Part shown: positions 8,078 to 13,579 of the stretch, piece after piece
Position numbering within the stretch: the first letter of the stretch is position 1
Layout: every line of letters starts with the position of its first letter
Origin: Methylococcaceae bacterium
GTDB taxonomy: Bacteria; Pseudomonadota; Gammaproteobacteria; Methylococcales; Methylomonadaceae
Direction: 5' to 3'
NCBI GenBank assembly: GCA_005779525.1
Contig: SXIZ01000308.1
Location: 1 to 13,579 of the forward strand
DNA: 13,579 nt
The notes under the pieces: model-generated
The model's input: only the letters and a program-made list of their open reading frames with translations
What the model was told of the DNA's origin: nothing
Database searches by the model: none
Position numbers and translations under genes: made by a program

Positions 8078-8935
8078 ATGCGTGCCGGAATGATCGGATT
8101 GGGAGCGATGGGGGAGTGGATGGCACGTAATCTGGCGCAAGACGGCTATTTAAGTGCGGTTTACAATCGCAATCCTGCTAAAGCCAATGCCCTGGCCAGT
8201 GAATTGCAAGTGTTGGCTTATGACAGTCCGGAAGCGTTAGCCGCTAAAGTTGATGTGGTGTTTATCTGCGTGTCCGAAGATCGCGATGTCCTGGAAATTG
8301 TACATGCGCTGTGCAAAACCATTAATCCGGAAAGTATCGTGGTGGATATGTCTACTGTCAGCAGTGCCACTGCAGAACTCGCCGCGGAAATCTTGGAAGA
8401 GCTGCAGGTAGATTTTCTGGATGCGCCTGTTTCGGGAGGCGTGGAAGGGGCTAAAAATGGGAGTTTGTCGATGATGGTCGGCGGGAATAGTAAAGTCTTA
8501 CAGCGGGTTTATCCTCTGTTAGAAAGCATGACCAGTCGCATCATCCACATTGGCCCGACGGGCAGTGGACAAGGTACCAAAGCCGTGAATCAAGTAATGG
8601 CGGCCGGAATTAATCAAGCAGTGACCGAAGCCTTAGCCTTTGCCGCAGCGATGGATTTGCCGATGGATAAAGTGATCGACGTCATTGCTGGCGGGGCAGC
8701 GGGCAATTGGTTCCTACAACATCGGGGGCCCACGATGAGCAAAGGTGTGTTTAAGCCAGGATTTCGGGTAGCGTTACATCATAAAGATTTAAAAATTTGC
8801 CAAAAAATGGCCGCGCAATATGAGATTGAGGTGCCCTTGGTCGAGCAAACTTTACTCGATTATGCACAACTGATGGCGCGTGGCTGGGGTAATGAAGATA
8901 TATCGGCACTTTACCGCCTGAAGTATAAAGAATAA
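8078..8935 (+). CDS. NAD(P)-dependent beta-hydroxyacid dehydrogenase family protein (3-hydroxyisobutyrate dehydrogenase-like)
   Basis: 285-residue soluble oxidoreductase. The N-terminal Rossmann domain has GLGAMG (8-12 region) and YNRNPAK, where R31 after the second strand suggests NADP(H) rather than NAD(H). The substrate motif DAPVSGGVEGAKNGSLSMMV (115-134) and the catalytic lysine K168 with N171 in GPTGSGQGTKAVNQ follow, then an all-helical C-terminal domain with HHKDLKI (234-240). Family members act on 3-hydroxyisobutyrate, tartronate semialdehyde, glyoxylate or succinic semialdehyde, and the motifs do not choose among them. It starts 1 bp after speA and uses GGAG (8067-8070) inside the end of speA, so the two are co-translated. 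A reductase for succinic semialdehyde from polyamine/GABA breakdown would suit the context, but this is inference. Confidence 0.92.
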   Translation: MRAGMIGLGAMGEWMARNLAQDGYLSAVYNRNPAKANALASELQVLAYDSPEALAAKVDVVFICVSEDRDVLEIVHALCKTINPESIVVDMSTVSSATAELAAEILEELQVDFLDAPVSGGVEGAKNGSLSMMVGGNSKVLQRVYPLLESMTSRIIHIGPTGSGQGTKAVNQVMAAGINQAVTEALAFAAAMDLPMDKVIDVIAGGAAGNWFLQHRGPTMSKGVFKPGFRVALHHKDLKICQKMAAQYEIEVPLVEQTLLDYAQLMARGWGNEDISALYRLKYKE

Positions 8936-9002
8936 ATTCATTGGCCTGTTGATGAGGCTGTATGGGCTTTTAGCAATCGAAAGTGGCAAGCATGATGCTA
9001 TT

Positions 9003-9041
9003 TTGCAACGGTCTGGGGGGCAAACTCCGCCCAGCTTGCAA
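9003..9041. other. Long imperfect hairpin upstream of the DUF3616 gene
   Basis: The 179-bp gap 8936-9114 has no gene. It holds an extended stem: outer TTGCAA (9003-9008) with TTGCAA (9036-9041), and inner CTGGG (9013-9017) with CCCAG (9030-9034). Inside the inner stem, one G-G mismatch is followed by two more G-C pairs around a CAAACT loop. A second perfect hairpin follows, ACCTC (9053-9057) with GAGGT (9064-9068). Neither is followed by a T-run, so they do not look like rho-independent terminators. They could form a leader structure for the DUF3616 mRNA or a processed 3' end of the speA operon. Beyond them lie a possible -10 TATAAA (9083-9088) and the ribosome site GGAG (9105-9108). Confidence 0.4.
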
Positions 9042-9114
9042 GATAGTGCTTCACCTCAACCGAGAGGTAAGACCGCATTCGCTATAAACTTGTTTAATCA
9101 AAACGGAGTAGCTC

Positions 9115-10050
9115 ATGTCTAAAGATAAATTATCGCTACAACACTATGTTGGGGTACGTAATCCTTCAGGAGCGGTCGCTCTCGATGCCCACACCTTTAT
9201 AGTGGCGGATGATGAGCTTAACCAACTCCAAATATTCGACAAAGCAATTACCCATTATCCGCTGCAAACCCTGCAGCTGAGTAGTGTATTCCCCGACGGC
9301 GTCAGCGATTTACCCGGACAGGAGCTGGATTTAGAAGCGGCGGCAGAACTAGACGGGATCTTGTTTTGGATAGGTTCGCATAGCACTAACCGTCACGGAG
9401 AATTTCGGGCCGCACGACATACTCTCTTAGGCGTAAAGCTGGACGTGACGGGTAATAGTTATTGGCAAGCCCAGGCCGTAGGCAAACCCTATAAAAACCT
9501 CCTGCAAGATCTAAAAGCAGATGCACGCTTTGATGCTTTCCAGCTGGCCACAGCCAGTAGTATAGCCCCTAAAGACATTGGCGGTCTCAGTATCGAAGGC
9601 CTGACGGCAACGCCTGAAGGTACCTTATTGATTGGCGTGCGCAATCCTTTGCATGACGGCAAAGTGCATGATGGAGGCTATCGTCAGGGTAAAGCCTTAC
9701 TGATTGAACTACTTAATCCCTTAGCTGTTTTGGATGGAGCGCTTGCTAAGTTTGGTGCGCCGATTTCTTTGGACCTAGAGGGTCATGGAATTCGAGATAT
9801 TGCTTGGTCGCATAAACAAAAATACCTGATCGTGGCTGGACCCTACCATAGCAAAGTGGCCTCCCAGCTATTTCGCTGGTCACGCAAGTCCGGCAAAGTC
9901 AAGGCAGTTGCGCATCCTGACTTGGGCGATCTTAATTTAGAGGCCGCAGTGTTTTATCCGGGCGAACATCGACGGGTGCAATTGTTAAGCGATGATGGCA
10001 AATTAGAGCATGCTGAAGGATTTAGAAGTATTGAGCTTAGTTTGGATTAA
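9115..10050 (+). CDS. DUF3616 domain protein
   Basis: 311-residue protein matching the DUF3616 family over nearly its whole length. Characteristic blocks in order: DLEAAAELDG (72-81), FWIGSHSTNRHGE (84-96), IEGLTATPEGTLLIGVRNP (160-178), GIRDIAWS (225-232), YLIVAGP (237-243), NLEAAVF (274-280) and QLLSDDG (289-295). The repeated strand-turn blocks suggest a beta-propeller-like fold. There is no signal peptide or membrane segment, so a cytoplasmic location is expected. The biochemical role of the family is unknown. The ATG at 9115 is 6 nt after GGAG. It appears to be a single-gene unit, with structured DNA before it and a hairpin 138 bp after it. Confidence 0.88.
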   Translation: MSKDKLSLQHYVGVRNPSGAVALDAHTFIVADDELNQLQIFDKAITHYPLQTLQLSSVFPDGVSDLPGQELDLEAAAELDGILFWIGSHSTNRHGEFRAARHTLLGVKLDVTGNSYWQAQAVGKPYKNLLQDLKADARFDAFQLATASSIAPKDIGGLSIEGLTATPEGTLLIGVRNPLHDGKVHDGGYRQGKALLIELLNPLAVLDGALAKFGAPISLDLEGHGIRDIAWSHKQKYLIVAGPYHSKVASQLFRWSRKSGKVKAVAHPDLGDLNLEAAVFYPGEHRRVQLLSDDGKLEHAEGFRSIELSLD

Positions 10051-10187
10051 ATCGATATACAAAAATAATGTCAGGTAGCATGATTTAGGTTATTTTGGGG
10101 CGAAGTGGCGGACGCCATTATATGTATTGGTAGAACAGGGTGGTTGAAGTCTGCAGCTTTTTCACAAACAAAAACGGAGGCATAAAA

Positions 10188-10218
10188 TAACCAGTTGCTT
10201 TTGCAAGCTAACTGGTTA
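10188..10218. terminator. Hairpin terminator candidate beside the tRNA fragment
   Basis: TAACCAGTT (10188-10196) pairs perfectly with AACTGGTTA (10210-10218). GCTT (10197-10200) pairs with AAGC (10205-10208) around a TTGC loop, giving a 13-bp stem with one bulged T at 10209. Read on the minus strand it is followed at once by TTTTATG and lies 16 nt after the tRNA fragment's 3' end, a natural place for the terminator of the original tRNA gene. Read on the plus strand, T-runs come only 11 nt later, but it could still end the DUF3616 transcript. Confidence 0.6.
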
Positions 10219-10234
10219 ATTCATTTAAATTTTT

Positions 10235-10285
10235 TGCTGGATCGATCGCGATTCGAACGCCGGACCATCGCATTAAAAGTCCGAT
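10235..10285 (-). pseudogene. tRNA-Lys(UUU) 3' fragment, possible attachment-site remnant
   Basis: On the minus strand this matches the 3' two-thirds of a tRNA in exact spacing. The anticodon stem TCGGA/TGCGA (one G-G mismatch) surrounds the loop CTTTTAA with anticodon TTT at 10277-10275. A 5-nt variable region TGGTC follows, then a T-arm with the canonical loop TTCGAAT (10257-10251) and a stem CGGCG/CGCGA in which only three of five pairs form. Next come the acceptor 3' strand TCGATCC (10245-10239), the discriminator A, and GCA instead of CCA. The D-arm and the matching acceptor 5' strand GGATCGA are not found upstream. It is therefore not a working tRNA. Such 3' fragments are typical scars of elements that integrate into tRNA genes. 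Confidence 0.65.
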
Positions 10286-10530
10286 TTAGAATACTGCGAA
10301 CAACTGCGTACTACTTGTAACTCTTAATAATCAATAGTATAGATCGTACGATAAGGAAAATAACGTAGTTAAAAGTAGTGTGAAACCATATGAACCACTG
10401 TAGTTTTCAATTTATCGGCTCTTCCTTATTTCCCGTGGTAAACCACTGCATGTAGTGGGAGGGTAGTCCATTTCTGATTATTGAATATAAACAGTATACC
10501 GCCCTATGTCCCCTAACACATTCAAGTTTC

Positions 10531-11877
10531 TTACCCCATAAAACCCACATCGCTAGTTTCAAAGTGTCCCATGCTAGGAAAAACAGTATTAAGCTCGGTT
10601 GTTGATGCCCCGAACCAGCGCCCTAGTGTTGCGCCGAATTGGGTGGTAGCAATTTTGGGTATCCACACCCCACGACCATTAGCGTCATCCGGGCCATTTA
10701 AAGTAAAATCCGGCATTTGTCCGTAAATTCCACCGCGTACGGCACCACCCAATACGATATGGTGACTTCCCCAGGCATGATCGCTGCCTGTACCGTTTGA
10801 TTGTAAGGTGCGGCCGAATTCTGATTGAGTAAAACTGGTAACCTGTTGCGCCAAGCCAGTTTCCTGTGTCGCTTGATAAAATGCCGCCAAGGCTTGTGAT
10901 AGTTTGCTAAATAAGTCCCATTGCTGCCAGTCTTGAGCGCTATGTGTATCGAAGCCGTCCAGAGAACAATAAAATACTTGTCTTCCTGGGCCTTGTTGGG
11001 CGCGTATACGAATCATGTGCATGATTTCTTTTAGCTGATTACCAATTGAGGTGCCCGGGAACACGGTAGTGAGCGTTGGTAATTGCGCATTTGATTTTAA
11101 CTTATCAGCGAGTTGCATGCCCTCTTTCATGGTTTGATTGGCAGTTTGTCGAATCGGATTACCCCCATCTAAGGTTAATATTTGGTTCAATGCTTGGCGT
11201 CTGGCAAGTGACATTGATGGATCCCAAAAATTCATTCCGGCTAACTCAAGATTACTCCCCGGAGTAATGACGTTACCACTGACTGTATTACCTTGTATTA
11301 GTAACGCTGGTGTGGATAACGATACCGCTGCCAAACTGTCCTGTGCGCCGCCCAAATTATCCAGTAGTCGGCCACCCCAACCAGTACCGTTAGCGGTAGC
11401 TTGACCACTTTGGATTTGTACCGTTTGGTCGGAATGGGAGAATAAATTGCTAGGTGCATTTAGACCTTGTAAATACTCTGCACGTGTTAACGGGCGTTCC
11501 AACATACCCGTGTTTAAGATAAGGGCAAGTTGTCCTGAGTTGTACAGCGCATTCATTTCGGTCAGGCCGTAATGTAGAGCAAAATAATTGCCTTGCGCAT
11601 CGGTAATACTGGGGAGCAGCTTGGTGCCAGTTAACGCCAGATTGCCGCGAATTGATTTGTACGCTGCATATTTGCTAGGCTCCAAAGGTACAATGAGATT
11701 ATTGCCATCGTTGCCGCCATTCAAGTTTACACAGACTAATGCTTTATAGTCAGTTACTGTGCTCGCGCTGGCTAAACGAGGAAACAAGCCCAAGCTGATA
11801 CCGGACATTCCTAAGTAGGCAAGTCCGGCACTTAATTTCAAAAAATCGCGTCTTTGAGGATTGTGTAGATGTTTCAT
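10531..11877 (-). CDS. DUF1501 family exported protein with Tat-type signal
   Basis: 448 residues from the ATG at 11877. A TTG 15 nt upstream would add five residues, but the ATG is preceded by GAGAG and gives a cleaner signal peptide. The N-terminus has a twin-arginine motif, QRRDFLK (8-14), a hydrophobic stretch and an Ala-x-Ala site near 36-39 (LASAS), so Tat export after folding is predicted. DUF1501 belongs to the alkaline phosphatase/sulfatase-like superfamily. Visible blocks are NLNGGNDGNNLIVP (51-64), SHSDQ (147-151), SLDGFDTHS (305-313), QSEFGRT (351-357) and GSDHAWGSHH (364-373), where Asp/His residues could bind metal. The substrate is unknown. The gene lies 22 bp after the DUF1800 gene, the usual partner in many bacteria, so the two products probably act together outside the cytoplasm. 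Confidence 0.93.
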   Translation of the reverse strand: MKHLHNPQRRDFLKLSAGLAYLGMSGISLGLFPRLASASTVTDYKALVCVNLNGGNDGNNLIVPLEPSKYAAYKSIRGNLALTGTKLLPSITDAQGNYFALHYGLTEMNALYNSGQLALILNTGMLERPLTRAEYLQGLNAPSNLFSHSDQTVQIQSGQATANGTGWGGRLLDNLGGAQDSLAAVSLSTPALLIQGNTVSGNVITPGSNLELAGMNFWDPSMSLARRQALNQILTLDGGNPIRQTANQTMKEGMQLADKLKSNAQLPTLTTVFPGTSIGNQLKEIMHMIRIRAQQGPGRQVFYCSLDGFDTHSAQDWQQWDLFSKLSQALAAFYQATQETGLAQQVTSFTQSEFGRTLQSNGTGSDHAWGSHHIVLGGAVRGGIYGQMPDFTLNGPDDANGRGVWIPKIATTQFGATLGRWFGASTTELNTVFPSMGHFETSDVGFMG

Positions 11878-11899
11878 AATAGTTGCTCTCAATAAGAAA

Positions 11900-13579
11900 T
11901 TAACGTTGTGTACTGTATTCGCTGGAAATAGCTGCTAGGTACAGGGCACCAAGGACGCGATTATGAGTGTCAGGGGTTGCCTGGGTAACGGTTAAAATAA
12001 TTTGCTGTAATTCGTTAGACATTCTGCCAAACATTAAGGATTGATTTACTTGCTCCACTAACGCGACTGGATTGCCTGCTAGGGTAATAAACTGGTTAAG
12101 ATTGATTGTGAAGGCACTGCCGATTTGTCCGCTCAATATTTGATAAATGAAATTAGCACGTTGAATGGCTAATGCGGGTGAATAGATTTGGAACTCTGGT
12201 CCGAATAATCCTGGATGTTGGGGGAGTTTGTTGAGTGGTGAATAAAAACTGAATACTGTGCTCGGTGATAGCAGTTGTTCGCCTAAACCTCTAAAAATAT
12301 ACATAAACATACCGGGATCGGTTATGGGTGCGCCTAAAGCACGCCCCAACTGCATGATGTGCAAAATTGGATCTTTTAAACGGCCTTGTTGAAGTGTTGG
12401 TTCGCCTGTGGCTTCAGTATCGGTCAAGATGGCATTTAAAACAGCCCATAAATCACCGCGAATACCTTGACCATTATTCGCAAATACGTCAGCAACCCGT
12501 TGGATATAACCTGGGCTAGGATTGCTGGTTACCAGTGAGCGAATCAAACGGGTAGCAATGAAGGGGGGTAGGTTAGGATGCTGAAAAAGATTATCCAATA
12601 CTGCATCCAGATCTTGTGTGACAGTTTGTGCTGCTGGAATCTGAGTACCATTCAGAAGGGTTTTGATACCGCTATCATGATATTGCGGACGGGGTTCCAG
12701 CAAGCCGATAAAATACTCCCAATTCGATTGCCCAGTTGTTGCGCCAGGTCTGGTTGGATAAGTCCAGCCGGTTAAGGCGCGGGCAACTTCACGTATTGTC
12801 GTTTGGTCATAAGTAGGAATGCTTCGGCCTTGTGCGTCCAGTTTAAGGCTACCGTCCTGATTTAATTGCACTAAGCCAATGGTAAATAATTGCATCAGTT
12901 CGCGTGCATAATTTTCGTTTGGTGCTGTAGTGGTCGTAGATTTTTTGCTGTTGGCTAAATCCAGATATTTTCCCATTGTCGGACTTAACGACACATCACG
13001 CAGTAAGGCGCGATAATTACCAAATGCGTGTTTTGAAAGTAATTTCACCCAAGGAACCAGTTCCTCGCCATTGATATTTTTTTCGGATGATACGACCAGA
13101 ATTTGGCTTAGGGCAAACATCATGCGTTGACGCAGTTGATCTGACCCCTGATACATATTGAGAAATAATTGATTGGTGACTTGATTCGTATTTAGGTCGT
13201 CAGCCATACCGCTGGCAGGTAGATTTGCCTGTTGTGCCATCCAATATTTTAACCCGACAGCTTGCACTGCGGTGATTTCAGCTGTGGTCGGTCCGAAACT
13301 GGCCTGTTCTAGAAAGCGAATAGCCGATAACCGATCAGTGGCGGAAATTGCGGGTAACGGGGGCAAGGCAGGGACAGGCGCGGGTGTTGGATTCGCTTCT
13401 ACACTCGGTATGCTCGAAGGTGGATTAGGTAACGGATTACTAGGTGGCATTGCTGTTGGCGGGGGTGATACGCTTACAGGCTCACCCATCGGCGTGATAA
13501 GGTAATGTCCTACCTCTTTCCAAACGTCATAAACAATAATGTCTACCTTAGTTTTGCCATCGCAAACCCAGGCATTTAC
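11900..13579 (-). CDS. DUF1800 family protein with proline-rich linker, N-terminus cut by window edge
   Basis: The frame is open to the right edge, giving 559 residues in the window. The Met encoded at 13489 is internal to the open frame and need not be the start. The first 30 residues (WVCDGKTKVDIIVYDVW and onward) look like the end of a beta-rich domain that I do not recognise. Residues about 31-78 are a Pro/Ser/Ala linker. The DUF1800 domain then begins with AIRFLEQASFGPT (86-98), followed by NYARELMQLFTIGL (223-236) and REVARALTGWTYP (263-275), all family signatures. Its function is unknown; it is commonly paired with DUF1501 and thought to be extracytoplasmic. Any signal peptide would lie outside the window. 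The longer-than-usual N-terminus suggests an added binding or anchoring module. Confidence 0.92.
   Translation of the reverse strand, partial: VNAWVCDGKTKVDIIVYDVWKEVGHYLITPMGEPVSVSPPPTAMPPSNPLPNPPSSIPSVEANPTPAPVPALPPLPAISATDRLSAIRFLEQASFGPTTAEITAVQAVGLKYWMAQQANLPASGMADDLNTNQVTNQLFLNMYQGSDQLRQRMMFALSQILVVSSEKNINGEELVPWVKLLSKHAFGNYRALLRDVSLSPTMGKYLDLANSKKSTTTTAPNENYARELMQLFTIGLVQLNQDGSLKLDAQGRSIPTYDQTTIREVARALTGWTYPTRPGATTGQSNWEYFIGLLEPRPQYHDSGIKTLLNGTQIPAAQTVTQDLDAVLDNLFQHPNLPPFIATRLIRSLVTSNPSPGYIQRVADVFANNGQGIRGDLWAVLNAILTDTEATGEPTLQQGRLKDPILHIMQLGRALGAPITDPGMFMYIFRGLGEQLLSPSTVFSFYSPLNKLPQHPGLFGPEFQIYSPALAIQRANFIYQILSGQIGSAFTINLNQFITLAGNPVALVEQVNQSLMFGRMSNELQQIILTVTQATPDTHNRVLGALYLAAISSEYSTQR

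Larger units (their letters stand above)
10051..10530. other. 480-bp non-coding stretch between DUF3616 and DUF1501 genes
   Basis: No credible coding frame is seen on either strand. The stretch contains a strong hairpin (10188-10218), a decayed tRNA-Lys 3' fragment (10235-10285) and a short hairpin, CCACTG with TAGTGG around a CATG loop (10443-10458). The short hairpin lies about 70 bp beyond the DUF1501 stop codon and is followed on the minus strand only by TTTACC, so it is at best a weak terminator for that operon. The part between 10290 and 10440 is AT-rich and I recognise nothing else in it. It looks like a junction between two blocks of DNA rather than a compact intergenic gap. Confidence 0.5.

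Noticed and set aside
9003..9041. Rho-independent terminator after the speA operon
   Set aside because: The stem is strong, but no T-run follows on either strand.
10235..10310. A complete functional tRNA-Lys
   Set aside because: No D-arm or 5' acceptor strand is found, the T-stem has two mismatches, the anticodon stem has one, and the end is GCA instead of CCA.
11878..11892. TTG start for the DUF1501 protein
   Set aside because: The ATG at 11877 has a better-placed GAGAG ribosome site and gives a more typical Tat signal peptide.
13272..13505. Glycine-rich plus-strand open frame
   Set aside because: The glycine richness is only the antisense reading of the proline-rich linker of the DUF1800 protein.
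1..13579. CRISPR array, defence system, transposase or integrase
   Set aside because: No spaced direct-repeat array and no coding region with such motifs were found; the only mobile-DNA hint is the tRNA fragment.

Overview
The window reads as chromosomal DNA of a gammaproteobacterium. UbiK next to ComM, a long biosynthetic SpeA and a Pseudomonas-type SpeE all point there. A Legionellales-like host is my guess from overall gene character and cannot be proven from the sequence. Most genes are ordinary metabolism. The unusual parts are a membrane-protein gene broken by an 8-bp tandem repeat, and a decayed tRNA-Lys 3' fragment beside a DUF1501/DUF1800 gene pair.

Layout. Positions 1-1199 (minus) hold a sodium/proton-coupled dicarboxylate or acidic amino acid symporter whose C-terminus is cut by the window edge. 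Positions 1298-2784 (minus) hold a polytopic membrane protein resembling GT-C glycosyltransferases, split into two frames. Next, reading leftwards on the minus strand from 6087, comes a tight series: speE (spermidine synthase), a MarR-type regulator with a C-terminal cysteine cluster, ubiK (ubiquinone biosynthesis accessory factor) and comM (AAA+ branch-migration helicase). The gaps inside it are 12, 57 and 5 bp. The broken membrane gene starts 43 bp after comM. On the plus strand, divergent from speE across an 81-bp gap, lie speA (arginine decarboxylase) and, 1 bp later, a beta-hydroxyacid dehydrogenase family gene. A 179-bp gap with a strong hairpin leads to a DUF3616 gene (9115-10050). A 480-bp non-coding stretch follows, with a hairpin and the tRNA-Lys(UUU) 3' fragment. 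The right end (10531-13579, minus) is a DUF1800-DUF1501 operon, its DUF1800 gene running off the window.

How the genes fit together. SpeA makes agmatine from arginine. SpeE adds an aminopropyl group, normally to putrescine. The agmatine-to-putrescine enzymes and the S-adenosylmethionine decarboxylase are not in this window. The MarR-type protein is encoded directly behind speE and may control the divergent promoters. DUF1501 and DUF1800 proteins are commonly encoded as a pair and exported, but their function is unknown. If the tRNA fragment is an attachment scar, its orientation places the mobile DNA on its right, so the DUF1501/DUF1800 operon would be part of it.

The window contains no rRNA, no CRISPR array, and no recognisable transposase or integrase.
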